Shown: one piece after another, positions 18,901 through 27,604 of the stretch
Layout of the letters: each line of letters begins with the position of its first letter
Position numbering within the stretch: the first letter of the stretch is position 1
Assembly: GCA_017415515.1 (NCBI GenBank)
Contig: JAFQGI010000027.1
Coordinates: 17,440 to 81,439 of the forward strand
From: Clostridia bacterium
Lineage (GTDB): Bacteria > Bacillota > Clostridia > Oscillospirales > Acutalibacteraceae
Length of the DNA: 64,000 nt
Direction of reading: 5' to 3'
Translations under genes and position numbers: made by a program
Notes under the pieces: generated by a model
What the model was told of the DNA's origin: nothing
Databases searched by the model: none
What the model saw: only the letters and a program-made list of their open reading frames with translations

Positions 18901-19209
18901 ATGAAAAAACTGTTTGCTGTTGCATTGGCGACCGTGATGCTGCTGGCCCTGTGCGCCTGCGGCAACAAGAAGGACGACAAGAAGGAAACCAACAACACCA
19001 CCCAGCCTGTGGGCGACACCGCCCCTTCGAATGACACCACCCCCACGAAAATCGTTTACGCCACCAACCAAAACGGCGAAGTGGTGGGGTCTCAGGCGGT
19101 CACCGTCCCCGACAAGGGCGATCCCGAAAAGACCACAACCACCACTACTCCCCCCACCTTCACCTACGAGGACGACAACCAGTTTAACGATGCCACCTTG
19201 GCGTGGTAA
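18901..19209 (+). CDS. Short lipoprotein ending NDATLAW, 102 aa
   Basis: Same plan as its upstream neighbour: LCAC lipobox (Cys20), a disordered Asn/Thr/Lys/Asp-rich segment, a short segment (TKIVYATNQNGEVVGSQAVTV), Thr repeats, and the C-terminus QFNDATLAW. ATG at 18901 is chosen because AAGGAG is 7 bp upstream; ATG 18898 is only 4 bp away. It starts 25 bp after the preceding stop. Function unknown; probably surface-exposed. Confidence 0.8.
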   Translation: MKKLFAVALATVMLLALCACGNKKDDKKETNNTTQPVGDTAPSNDTTPTKIVYATNQNGEVVGSQAVTVPDKGDPEKTTTTTTPPTFTYEDDNQFNDATLAW

Positions 19210-19227
19210 CACAGGAGGATGAAAAAT

Positions 19228-20490
19228 ATGAAAAAGTTATTGGCTCTTTTACTGGCGATGACCATGCTGCTGTGCCTTGCCGCCTGCGGCGATGATAGCA
19301 AGAAGGACGACAAGGACGACAAGGGTGACAGCACCACCACCGCCGCGGCTTCCACCGAGGCGCAGGGTGACAGCACCACCACGACCACCGTGGGCGAAAG
19401 CGACGCCACCGTGACCGAGAACGGCGACACCTCTGCCACCGAGGGTGGGGAGACCTCCGCCACCCAGAGCGAGAGCACCGAGGCGCCCACCTCCGGCACG
19501 AAGACCCCCACTTCCGCCACCAAGACGCCTACCTCTGCCACCAAGGCTCCCACCTCTGCCACCAAGGAGCCCACGACCACCACCCGTCCCACCGAGCCTG
19601 AGGAGCCGGACGAGCCGGTGGACACCCGCCCCACCATTAAGATCCTCTCCATCGGCCACTCCTTCTCCCGTGACGCCATGGACACCTATATGGCCGACCT
19701 GTGGAAGGCTGCCGGCTACAACGCCACCTTCGGCTATCTGTACTATCCCGGTGCCTCCTTGGAGCGTCAATACCACTACATCAAGGATAGCTCCACCTCC
19801 TATGAGATGTACAACAAATGCGTAGACGGCAAATGGTATCGCAGCGACGGAAGCGCCAACGCCGATCAGGCTCTGGCAGACGAGGATTGGGACATCGTCA
19901 CCTTCCAGCCCTCCCCCGACTACGGCAAGGGCACCATGACCTATACCTGCCAGTGGGGCTGCAACAAAGCAGTCAACGACTACGACCACTTCGATCAGCT
20001 GGTCCGTCTGGTAAAGGATAAACTGGCCGACGTCGGCAACGAGGATGTGAAGTTCTATTGGCACCTGACCTGGGCCTTTGCTTCCGACTGCAAGCTGTGG
20101 AGCTTCACCTACTCCAACTACAACCAGAACACCATGTATTGGGACTTCATCAAAGCCACCGGCAAATACGTCACCCCCAACCCTTACGTGGAGGATGCCT
20201 TCATTCCCTGCATCACCTCCATCCAGAACGTCCGTACCTCTTGGATGGGCGACACCTTCAACGAGCCGGGCAACAACGATCCCAAGGCCGACGGCTATCA
20301 TCTGAACGATAAGGGCGATCTGGTGGCCGCTATGACCTGGGTTGCCTTCTTCTCCGGCAAGAGCGCCACCGAGTTCAAGATCAACACCAAATACTCCGAT
20401 GAGCAGTACGCCGCCTTCGCCGAGGCGGTGGACAACGCCATCAAGAAGCCCCTGAACATCACCAAATCCAGCTATACCACCGAGCCTTGA
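19228..20490 (+). CDS. DUF4886 lipoprotein, single active-type SGNH domain
   Basis: 420 aa. Lipobox LAAC (Cys20), a long Thr/Ser/Glu-rich linker with repeats of the PTSATK type (about 25-130), then a DUF4886 domain of the SGNH-hydrolase fold. Putative catalytic Ser145 in IGHSFSRDAM, and Asp355/His358 in DGYHLNDKGDL, are present. Likely an extracytoplasmic esterase or acylhydrolase acting on wall or dietary carbohydrate; the substrate is unknown. ATG 19228 is chosen 9 bp after AGGAGG (ATG 19219 abuts the SD). It ends at a strong terminator. Confidence 0.88.
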   Translation: MKKLLALLLAMTMLLCLAACGDDSKKDDKDDKGDSTTTAAASTEAQGDSTTTTTVGESDATVTENGDTSATEGGETSATQSESTEAPTSGTKTPTSATKTPTSATKAPTSATKEPTTTTRPTEPEEPDEPVDTRPTIKILSIGHSFSRDAMDTYMADLWKAAGYNATFGYLYYPGASLERQYHYIKDSSTSYEMYNKCVDGKWYRSDGSANADQALADEDWDIVTFQPSPDYGKGTMTYTCQWGCNKAVNDYDHFDQLVRLVKDKLADVGNEDVKFYWHLTWAFASDCKLWSFTYSNYNQNTMYWDFIKATGKYVTPNPYVEDAFIPCITSIQNVRTSWMGDTFNEPGNNDPKADGYHLNDKGDLVAAMTWVAFFSGKSATEFKINTKYSDEQYAAFAEAVDNAIKKPLNITKSSYTTEP

Positions 20491-20499
20491 TCTTGTGCC

Positions 20500-20538
20500 G
20501 GCCGTGCCGTTCCTCTGTGAACGGCACGGCCTTTTTTA
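20500..20538 (+). terminator. Terminator
   Basis: 13-bp stem GGCCGTGCCGTTC / GAACGGCACGGCC followed by TTTTTT. Confidence 0.95.
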
Positions 20539-20542
20539 TTCC

Positions 20543-20571
20543 TTGCGATTTTTGGCAGAATATGCTATACT
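20543..20571 (+). promoter_or_regulatory. Promoter of the DUF4886 genes 2-4
   Basis: TTGCGA, 17-bp spacer, TATACT, right after the terminator. The next three genes are 12-13 bp apart and probably form one transcript. Confidence 0.8.
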
Positions 20572-20602
20572 GCCAATAACAACATCCGAGGAGGATACGA
20601 CT

Positions 20603-22555
20603 ATGAAACGATTGCTTTGCATCCTGTTGTCCCTCACCATGCTGCTGTGCCTTGCCGCCTGCGGCGATGACAGCAAGAAGGACGAAAAGAAAGACGACAA
20701 GGGTGGCAAAACCACCACCACGGCTTCCGCCGAGGCGCAGGGTGACAGCACCACAACCACCGGTGCGGGAACCGCCGCCTCCTCTGCCGAGGGGAGCACC
20801 ACCGCCACCACGGAAGGCTCCGCCACGAAGGCTCCCTCCGCCACCACCGGCGGCACCAAGCCCACCGCCACCAAGCCGACGCAACCCACCACCGGCGAGG
20901 ATAGCGCCATCCGCATCTTAGCCATCGGTGACGGCTACGCCGTGGACGCCATGGAGAAATATCTCTATGACCTGCTGAAAGGGGCGGGCTACGACACGGT
21001 GCATCTGGGCATCCTCTATGCCGACAAAAGCACCCTGGACACCCACTATACCGCCGTTAACAAGGACAGCAAGACCTATGAATTCCGCCAAAACAACAGC
21101 GGAAAATGGACCAAAGAGAGCAACGTGGCCCCCTCCACCGCCTTTAAAAAGACCACGTGGGACTATGTGGTGCTACAACAAGCGGGCGTCAGCGCCGGCA
21201 TGGACAACACCTACGGCAAGCTGAACGATCTGACCGCCGCCATCCAAAAGCAGTGCAAGAACGCCGCCCTCTACTGGCACATGGGTTGGTCCTTCCGCCG
21301 TCAGAGCGACGTCGACGGCTTTGAAAACTACAAATACAACGCAACGGTGATGTACGAGGCCATCGTGGAAACCTCCCTCAAGCGTGTGATGCGCAACAAC
21401 GAGATGATCGGCATCATCCCCACCGCCACCGCCATCCAAAATCTGCGCACCTCCACCCTGCGGGATGACCTAACCAAGGACGGCGTGCGGCTGACCGACT
21501 ACGGCGCCTATGCCGCCGCCCTGACCTGGTACGCCATCCTGACGGGGGAAAGCGCCGCCGACGTCACCTACCGCCCCGCCGCGGTCAAGAGCCGCTTTGC
21601 CGAACTGGCGGAGGCGGCAGACAACGCCGTTTCCACCCCCAACGAGGTGACCTCCGCCACCGCCGGCGAGGGTGAGATCAAAGACTTGAAGATTCTCTCC
21701 ATCGGCCACTCTTTCTCGCTGGACGCCATGCGCACCTATATGTGGGATGCCTTTGACGCCGCCGGCTATAACGTCACCATCGGCTATCTTTATTATCCCA
21801 GCTGCTCGCTGGAACAGCACTATCACTATATCACCAACAACTCCAAGTCCTACGAGCAATACGGCAAAAACGCCGACGGCAAATGGGTGACCCAGAGCAA
21901 CGTGGACGCCAAGACCGCCCTGTGGGACGAGGATTGGGACATCGTCACCTTCCAGCCCGATCCCGACTTTGGCTACGACACCTTCGCCAACGGCAAACCC
22001 TGCTACTGCGAATGGGGCTGCAACGCCAACATTTCCAGCGATTATCTTCACTTTGACCAGTTGGTGGACAAGGTGCTGGCCATCCTGGCCGACCCCAAGA
22101 ACCCCAACGGCCCCAACACCGACGTGAAGCTGTATTATCACCTGACCTGGACCTGGCGACAGGACTGCTATCTGGGGAAATATCTCTATCCCAAGGGATA
22201 CGACCAGCTGACCCTGTGGCAGGACTTCATCAACGCCACCGACAACAAGGTGCTGACCAACAAGAACATACTGGGCGTTATTCCCTGCAACACCGCCATT
22301 GAGAACGCCCGCACCACCTGGATGGGAGATACTTTCAATGCCGAAGGCAGCAACGACGGCTACCACCTCAACGACAAGGGCGATCTGGTGGCGGCGCTGA
22401 CCTGGGTGAGCTATTTCACCGGCGTGAAAGCCTCGAAAATTTTTGTGGACAGCGGCTTCTCCGATGCGGAGTACGCCGCCATCGCGGAGGCGGTGGACAA
22501 CGCCATTGCCAAGCCCCGCGAAGTGACCCAATCCAAGTATAAGACCGAGCCGTAA
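20603..22555 (+). CDS. DUF4886 lipoprotein, dead plus active domain
   Basis: 650 aa with two tandem SGNH-like domains. Lipobox LAAC (Cys20), Thr-rich linker to about 100. Domain 1 (about 104-330) keeps the fold motifs (LGILYADKSTLDTHY, YWHMGW, IQNLRTS), but the nucleophile motif GHSFS is GDGYA (Gly111) and the catalytic His is Arg296 (DGVRLT). Domain 2 (about 363-640) has Ser370 (IGHSFSLDAM) and Asp585/His588 (DGYHLN). So a pseudoenzyme is fused to an intact enzyme, perhaps for substrate binding. ATG follows GAGGAGG. In domain 2 it most resembles the 19228 protein. Confidence 0.88.
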   Translation: MKRLLCILLSLTMLLCLAACGDDSKKDEKKDDKGGKTTTTASAEAQGDSTTTTGAGTAASSAEGSTTATTEGSATKAPSATTGGTKPTATKPTQPTTGEDSAIRILAIGDGYAVDAMEKYLYDLLKGAGYDTVHLGILYADKSTLDTHYTAVNKDSKTYEFRQNNSGKWTKESNVAPSTAFKKTTWDYVVLQQAGVSAGMDNTYGKLNDLTAAIQKQCKNAALYWHMGWSFRRQSDVDGFENYKYNATVMYEAIVETSLKRVMRNNEMIGIIPTATAIQNLRTSTLRDDLTKDGVRLTDYGAYAAALTWYAILTGESAADVTYRPAAVKSRFAELAEAADNAVSTPNEVTSATAGEGEIKDLKILSIGHSFSLDAMRTYMWDAFDAAGYNVTIGYLYYPSCSLEQHYHYITNNSKSYEQYGKNADGKWVTQSNVDAKTALWDEDWDIVTFQPDPDFGYDTFANGKPCYCEWGCNANISSDYLHFDQLVDKVLAILADPKNPNGPNTDVKLYYHLTWTWRQDCYLGKYLYPKGYDQLTLWQDFINATDNKVLTNKNILGVIPCNTAIENARTTWMGDTFNAEGSNDGYHLNDKGDLVAALTWVSYFTGVKASKIFVDSGFSDAEYAAIAEAVDNAIAKPREVTQSKYKTEP

Positions 22556-22567
22556 GGGGGACGTACC

Positions 22568-24382
22568 GTGAAAAAGCTATTGGCCTTGCTGTTAGCCGTT
22601 GCGATGCTGACGAGCCTGTGCGCCTGCGGCGCTAAACCCGGCAAGAACGGCCCCACCGACAATACCACCGCAACCACCTCTGAGACCGCCACCACCGAAG
22701 GCACCACCACGACCACCTTCCTGTCGGATGGCTCCACCCTGCCGCCCTCTGCCACCGAAACCTCCGCCACCGCAACCACGGCGGCCACCACAAGCGGCGG
22801 CACCGAGCCCTCCTCCACCAAGCCCACCTCCGCCATCGACACGGAGGAGGAGGTGTTCCGCGTCCTCGCCATCGGCGACGATTGCGCGCTGGACGCCGTG
22901 GAGAATTACCTCTACGCGCTGTTGGGCACCCAATACAGCAAAGTGCAGCTGGGTGTCCTCTACGCCGCCAAGAGCGATCTGGACACCCACTACGAGGCGG
23001 TGAAAAACAATAAGGCGACGTACGAATTCCGGGTGAACACCAACGGAAAATGGCAGAAAACCGCCAACGTTTCCGCCGACAACGCCTTCCTCTCCGCCCA
23101 ATGGGACGCCGTCGTGTTGCAGCAGAACGCCGCCACGGCCGGCGTGGACACTGCCTACGGCAACCTGAGCAAGCTCACCGCGCTGGTGCAGGAAAAGTGC
23201 CCCGACGCCGCCATCTATTGGCATATGACCTGGGCTTTCCAGCAGGGCTGTAAGCAGGAGGGCTTTCAGCAGTATTACAACAATCAGCAGATGATGTTCC
23301 AATCCATCGTCAGCACCACCCTCAAACGGGTGGTGCCGGACGATAACGTGACAGGGCTCATCCCCACCGCCACCACCATCCAAAATCTGCGCACCTCCTC
23401 CCTGCAGGACAACCTCACCTCCGACGGACGGCGGCTCACCGCCGACGGCGATTACGCCGCCGCCCTGACCTGGTACTGCTGTCTGACGGGAGAGCCGACC
23501 CCCGACGCGGCAAAGGGTGTCGCCCACTACGACCTCATCAAAGAGGCGGTGGACAACGCCCTCTCCGTTCCCAACGCGATCACCCCTGCCGCCGCAGGCG
23601 ACGGTGTGGAGCGCTCCATCCGCATTCTGGCGGTGGGCAACAGCTTCTCGATCGACGCCATGACCCAGCACCTGTATGCGGTGCTTCAAGCCGGCGGCTA
23701 CGACGACATCCGTTTGGGCATCCTCTACGTGGGCGGCTGCTCGCTGGATATGCACTACGGCTATCTCAGCGCCGACAGCGCCTCCTACGAATATATGGAA
23801 AACCTGGACGGCAAGTGGACGAACACCAAGAATTATAAGGCGTCGGACGCCTTTGCCCTCACCGACTGGGACTATGTGGTCATCCAGCAGGTCAGCGGCC
23901 AATCGGGCCGCCCCGACACCTACGGCAAGCTGGACGCGGTCATCGATCTGATCCGTCCCCAAATCGGCAAGGCGAAGCTGTATTGGCAGATGACCTGGGC
24001 CTATCAGCAGGACTCCACCCACGGTGACTTTGCCCACTACGGCAAGGACCAGACGACCATGTATAACGCCATCGTCAACACCGTCAAAGAAAAAATCTTG
24101 ACCCATCCCGACATCGACGGCGTCATCCCCAGCGGTACGGCGATCCAGAATCTCCGCACCTCGGCGCTGGGGGACACCCTCACCGCCGACGGCTATCACC
24201 TGGAGAACGACGTCGGCGATTATACCGCCGCCCTGACCTGGTTTGCCACCCTGACGGGGAAGGATCCTTTCTCTATGTTCTACTATCCCGCCGGTGCGAT
24301 AGAGCATTTCTACGACATCGCCGAGGCGGTGGAGAACGCCGTGGCACATCCCTGGCAGGTGACCGCCGCCACCAATACGTAA
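22568..24382 (+). CDS. DUF4886 lipoprotein, dead plus active domain
   Basis: 604 aa, GTG start 13 bp after the previous gene. Lipobox LCAC, Thr/Ser linker to about 95. Domain 1 (about 97-325) has GDDCA in place of GNSFS (Asp105 at the Ser position) and DGRRLT (Arg289 at the His position). Domain 2 (about 352-590) is intact: Ser359 in VGNSFSIDAM, Asp541/His544 in DGYHLE. Domain 2 is close to the single-domain protein that follows (LYVGGCSLDMHY versus LYIGGCSIDKHY), which suggests local duplication. Confidence 0.88.
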   Translation: MKKLLALLLAVAMLTSLCACGAKPGKNGPTDNTTATTSETATTEGTTTTTFLSDGSTLPPSATETSATATTAATTSGGTEPSSTKPTSAIDTEEEVFRVLAIGDDCALDAVENYLYALLGTQYSKVQLGVLYAAKSDLDTHYEAVKNNKATYEFRVNTNGKWQKTANVSADNAFLSAQWDAVVLQQNAATAGVDTAYGNLSKLTALVQEKCPDAAIYWHMTWAFQQGCKQEGFQQYYNNQQMMFQSIVSTTLKRVVPDDNVTGLIPTATTIQNLRTSSLQDNLTSDGRRLTADGDYAAALTWYCCLTGEPTPDAAKGVAHYDLIKEAVDNALSVPNAITPAAAGDGVERSIRILAVGNSFSIDAMTQHLYAVLQAGGYDDIRLGILYVGGCSLDMHYGYLSADSASYEYMENLDGKWTNTKNYKASDAFALTDWDYVVIQQVSGQSGRPDTYGKLDAVIDLIRPQIGKAKLYWQMTWAYQQDSTHGDFAHYGKDQTTMYNAIVNTVKEKILTHPDIDGVIPSGTAIQNLRTSALGDTLTADGYHLENDVGDYTAALTWFATLTGKDPFSMFYYPAGAIEHFYDIAEAVENAVAHPWQVTAATNT

Positions 24383-24395
24383 GGAGGAATCGTAT

Positions 24396-25502
24396 ATGAA
24401 AAAGCTTTTGACCATTCTGTTGGCTCTGACCTTGTTGGCATCTCTGACCGCCTGCGGCAACGAGGGCAAGAAGGACGACAAGAGCAGCAAAACCACCACC
24501 GCCACCACCACGGCAGGAACAACCACCGAGGCACCCACCACGACCACCACCTTCTTGTCCGACTGCCCCACCCTGCCGCCTTCCACCACGGAGACCTCCG
24601 CCCCCGAAACCACGGCGGCCACCACAACCACCCAGGCACCCACCTCCACCTCAACCGTTGCCCCCTCCACCTCCGCCACCAAGGCGCCCACCACGACCAC
24701 AACCACCGTGGTGGCTCCCAACGCCGGCAACGTGCCCAAGAGCATCAAGATTCTGTCGGTGGGCAACAGCTTTTCGGTGGACGCGATGCGAAACCATCTC
24801 TATCCGATGTTGGAGGCCGCCGGCTGCACCGACATCCATCTGGGCATCCTCTATATCGGCGGCTGCTCCATCGACAAGCACTACGAGTGCATCCGCCGCG
24901 ACAGCGCCAGCTATCAATATCAGGAGAATGTGAACGGCACCTGGACCTACACCGATAACTATAAGGCCTCCGACGCCTTTGCCCTCACCGATTGGGACAT
25001 CGTGACGGTGCAGCAGGTCAGCGGTCAGTCCGGCCGCGGCATCAGCTATGAGAATCTGGACCCCCTGATGGAGCTCATCCGTCCCCAAATCGGGGGCGCC
25101 AAGGTATATTGGCATATGACCTGGGCCTATCAGCAGGATAGCGATCACGCCGACTTCCCCAACTACAACAACGACCAGATGCGTATGTATAAGGGCATTG
25201 TGCGTGCCACCACCGACAAAATCCTGCCCCGCAAGGATATGGCCGGATACTTCCCCTGCGGCACCGCCATTCAGAACCTGCGCACCTCCTCCCTGGGGGA
25301 CACCCTCACCGCCGACGGCTATCACCTCAAGGACAGCTACGGCGATTACACCGCCGCCTTGACCTGGTTCTGCTATCTCACCGGTGCCGATGCCGCCAGC
25401 GTCACCTACCGCCCCATCGACATCGTCTCCCACTTTGACGAGATCGCGGAGTCGGTGGACAACGCCATCAAGACTCCCTTGGCCGTCACGGAATGTGAAT
25501 AA
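24396..25502 (+). CDS. DUF4886 lipoprotein, single active-type domain
   Basis: 368 aa. Signal peptide with lipobox LTAC, Thr-rich linker (to about 115), one DUF4886 domain with Ser125 in VGNSFSVDAM and Asp307/His310 in DGYHLK. Characteristic blocks VQQVSGQSGR and YWHMTWAYQQDS are shared with the active domain of the preceding gene. Its start is 13 bp after that gene's stop, and it is the last gene before the terminator at 25511. Confidence 0.88.
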   Translation: MKKLLTILLALTLLASLTACGNEGKKDDKSSKTTTATTTAGTTTEAPTTTTTFLSDCPTLPPSTTETSAPETTAATTTTQAPTSTSTVAPSTSATKAPTTTTTTVVAPNAGNVPKSIKILSVGNSFSVDAMRNHLYPMLEAAGCTDIHLGILYIGGCSIDKHYECIRRDSASYQYQENVNGTWTYTDNYKASDAFALTDWDIVTVQQVSGQSGRGISYENLDPLMELIRPQIGGAKVYWHMTWAYQQDSDHADFPNYNNDQMRMYKGIVRATTDKILPRKDMAGYFPCGTAIQNLRTSSLGDTLTADGYHLKDSYGDYTAALTWFCYLTGADAASVTYRPIDIVSHFDEIAESVDNAIKTPLAVTECE

Positions 25503-25510
25503 ATAAACAA

Positions 25511-25542
25511 ACAAGAAGGCACCCAATCGGGTGCCTTCTTGT
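25511..25542 (+). terminator. Terminator of the lipoprotein cluster
   Basis: Perfect stem ACAAGAAGGCACCC / GGGTGCCTTCTTGT with a 4-nt loop; the U-run is interrupted (CTTCTTGTTG). Confidence 0.85.
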
Positions 25543-25606
25543 TGCAAACGCGAGCTACGCTAGACTGGAGGCGCAACGAAGTCAGTGGTCTGCACAAGGC
25601 CTCCGC

Positions 25607-25801
25607 TCACAAGTCGTCTGCGTCCTGCACCGGAACGCCGCCGTCAATGGGGCGACCGGTGTAGCTGCCGTCGGGGTCGGTGACGATGCCCTGCTGACCG
25701 GGGCACTTCATCTCCCCCGCGGCGATGATGGGCTCCACCACCCCCGGTTTTTTCGGCAGGGGTTCGGGCAAAACCCGCGGCTTTTTCCTCTCATTGTCCA
25801 T
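25607..25801 (-). CDS. Small Pro-rich protein, 64 aa
   Basis: Sequence MDNERKKPRVLPEPLPKKPG, then an acidic C-terminus. ATG at 25801 follows AAAGGAG at 8-9 bp, which favours a real gene. No transmembrane segment or known domain; it looks disordered. It is transcribed away from the zinc-ribbon protein at 25904. Function unknown. Confidence 0.55.
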   Translation of the reverse strand: MDNERKKPRVLPEPLPKKPGVVEPIIAAGEMKCPGQQGIVTDPDGSYTGRPIDGGVPVQDADDL

Positions 25802-25903
25802 CTCTCTCACTCCTTTCACCCCTATTCTTCCCAAAATTCACACATTCATAACACTTCGCTGTCCAAAACCGCCTATACTAATAAAAAGATAGGAGGCAAA
25901 ACT

Positions 25904-26293
25904 ATGTTTCAGCGTTTTCGCAACACCGTTATACAATTTATGTGGGGGCGGAACGGCACCGACCCGCTTAACCGCTTTTTGTTTTGGGCTTATTTTGCGA
26001 TTTGGGTGATTTCCCTCTTTTTCCGAAATTGGCTGTGGGGCTGGTTGTTTGCGCTGCTGCTGTGGGCCATCTTGGGATGGCTAGTGTTCCGCACCCTATC
26101 CCGCAACATCCCTGCTCGTCAAGCGGAAAACCGCTGGTATCTCCACCAAGTAACCCGCTTGAAGGACATCCGCCGCTATCGCTATCGCCGCTGCCCCGCC
26201 TGCAAGGGGATGCTCCGCCTGCCCATCAAGCGGGGGCGCCGCACCGTCACCTGCCATCGCTGCCGCCATCAATTCAAGGCTTTCTTTCTGTGA
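25904..26293 (+). CDS. Membrane protein with C-terminal zinc ribbon, 129 aa
   Basis: Two hydrophobic helices (about residues 25-45 and 46-65, rich in Trp/Leu/Phe), then a basic cytoplasmic region with a CPAC...CHRC zinc ribbon (CPACKGMLRLP, VTCHRCRHQF). This layout recurs in Clostridia as an uncharacterised membrane-bound zinc-ribbon family. SD TAGGAGG precedes the ATG and TATACT lies at 25873-25878. Its own terminator follows. Confidence 0.75.
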   Translation: MFQRFRNTVIQFMWGRNGTDPLNRFLFWAYFAIWVISLFFRNWLWGWLFALLLWAILGWLVFRTLSRNIPARQAENRWYLHQVTRLKDIRRYRYRRCPACKGMLRLPIKRGRRTVTCHRCRHQFKAFFL

Positions 26294-26296
26294 TGA

Positions 26297-26328
26297 AACG
26301 CCCCGTGGAATTCCACGGGGCGTTTTTG
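26297..26328 (+). terminator. Terminator
   Basis: AACGCCCCGTGGAA / TTCCACGGGGCGTTTTT. Confidence 0.95.
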
Positions 26329-26340
26329 GCAAGATGACAA

Positions 26341-26378
26341 CCCCTCCTTGCATAGAGTAAACGCAAGGAGGGGTTTTT
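26341..26378 (+). promoter_or_regulatory. Hairpin that sequesters the sigK SD
   Basis: Perfect 11-bp stem CCCCTCCTTGC (26341-26351) / GCAAGGAGGGG (26363-26373), then TTTTT and the sigK ATG. The 3' arm contains the SD (AAGGAGGGG). It looks like both a terminator and an SD-blocking hairpin. The loop contains CATAGAGTA, which matches the -10 of mother-cell sigma promoters (CATAnnnTA), but no well-spaced -35 is seen. Confidence 0.6.
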
Positions 26379-27068
26379 ATGTGGTCTGTTATCGGTGATT
26401 TTTTGGCGCGGATGGTGTTTTTGGTGCTATCGGTGGTGAACAGCGGTTCCTTTCCCAAGCCGCTGACCGCCAAGGAGGAGCGCGCCGCCCTGGCCGCCAT
26501 GGCGGCGGGGGACAAAGCCGCCAGGCAGAGGCTCATCGAGCACAATCTGCGGCTGGTGGCCCACATCATCAAAAAGCACTATGCCAATGCACGGGATCAG
26601 GAGGATCTGGTGTCCATCGGCACCATCGGGCTGATCAAGGCGGTGGACACCTTTGACGGAAGCAAAGGTTCCCGCCTCGCCACCTATGCCGCTCGATGCA
26701 TCGAGAATGAAATCCTGATGCACTTTCGCGCCAACAAAAAGACGGAGCGGGACGTTTCCCTCTCCGATCCCATCGACGCCGACAGCGAGGGGCATCCCCT
26801 GACCCTGATGGACGTGCTGGCGCAGGAGGACACCATCTCGGAAGATTTGGAACGGCGGATGGCCCTCCTGCGGCTGGGGGACTATATCCAAGAGTGCTTG
26901 GAGCCCCGTGAGCGGCAGATCATTGCCCTGCGATATGGGCTGGGTTGTGCCGCCCTCACCCAATGGCAGGTGGCGGAGCAGCTGGGCATCAGCCGCAGCT
27001 ACGTCAGCCGCCTGGAAACCCGCGCACTGGATAAGCTCCGCCGCCGGTATGAGCAGGGGGATCGGTGA
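26379..27068 (+). CDS. sigK: Sporulation sigma factor SigK
   Basis: 229 aa, mother-cell late sporulation sigma factor. The hydrophobic N-terminal pro-sequence (SVIGDFLARMVFLVLSVVNSG) is typical of pro-SigK, which SpoIVFB-type proteases cleave. Region 2 has ARDQEDLVSIGTIGLIKAVDTFD and RLATYAARCIENEILMHFR; region 4 ends with the helix-turn-helix WQVAEQLGISRSYVSRLETRALDKL. The gene is uninterrupted (no skin-like element). It supports an endospore-forming host. Confidence 0.93.
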   Translation: MWSVIGDFLARMVFLVLSVVNSGSFPKPLTAKEERAALAAMAAGDKAARQRLIEHNLRLVAHIIKKHYANARDQEDLVSIGTIGLIKAVDTFDGSKGSRLATYAARCIENEILMHFRANKKTERDVSLSDPIDADSEGHPLTLMDVLAQEDTISEDLERRMALLRLGDYIQECLEPRERQIIALRYGLGCAALTQWQVAEQLGISRSYVSRLETRALDKLRRRYEQGDR

Positions 27069-27073
27069 CCCAA

Positions 27074-27102
27074 TTGACATCTGCGCTGAAATACCGTATA
27101 CT
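27074..27102 (+). promoter_or_regulatory. Promoter of the VanZ-like gene
   Basis: TTGACA, 17-bp spacer, TATACT, directly after the sigK stop. A near-perfect sigma-A promoter that separates this gene from sporulation control. Confidence 0.88.
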
Positions 27103-27124
27103 GGTGGAAAAAGGAGGGGATGCT

Positions 27125-27556
27125 GTGAAAAGGAATCGCTTTTGGCGGGTGGCGTTGCCGATCGGCATCGCCCTGTGGACGGCATTTATCTGGTCGCGGT
27201 CGCTGATGTCCGCCGCCGCATCCTCCGCCGACAGCAGTCGGGTGGCGGCGCTTCTGATGAACCTGTTCGGGTGGGAAACTCAGCCGGAATGGCTGATCTT
27301 TGCCATCCGCAAGACCGCCCACTTTGCCGAGTTTGCCATCCTGGGTCTGCTGTGGGGCGGCTGTTCCCGCACCTATTCGCGGCGGTGGTTGTGGCTGTGT
27401 GGCTTGCCGGTGGGCGCCATCGACGAATGCCTGCAATTCCTCGCCCCCGGGCGGGCACCCATGCTGATGGATGTGGGCATCGACACCGCCGGTTTGCTCT
27501 GCGGCGTGGCGACGGTGTGGTTTTTTGTGTGGATTAGGCGCAAAAAGATAAAATAA
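27125..27556 (+). CDS. VanZ-family membrane protein
   Basis: 143 aa with four predicted membrane helices and the VanZ signature (IRKTAHFAEFAILGLLW, then GAIDECLQFLAPGRAPMLMDVGIDTAGLLCG). VanZ proteins occur with teicoplanin resistance, but most homologues are uncharacterised membrane proteins. GTG at 27125 is chosen because AAAGGAGGGG is 5 bp upstream and the promoter at 27074 lies inside any longer frame. Confidence 0.88.
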   Translation: MKRNRFWRVALPIGIALWTAFIWSRSLMSAAASSADSSRVAALLMNLFGWETQPEWLIFAIRKTAHFAEFAILGLLWGGCSRTYSRRWLWLCGLPVGAIDECLQFLAPGRAPMLMDVGIDTAGLLCGVATVWFFVWIRRKKIK

Positions 27557-27604
27557 GGGCTTGCATTTTCCGAAAACCCGTGCTACAATAGACGAGCACC
27601 AAAT

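Noticed and set aside
27074-27124. Longer start for the VanZ-like protein at GTG 27065
   Set aside because: It would include the gene's own consensus promoter; the GTG at 27125 has a strong SD.
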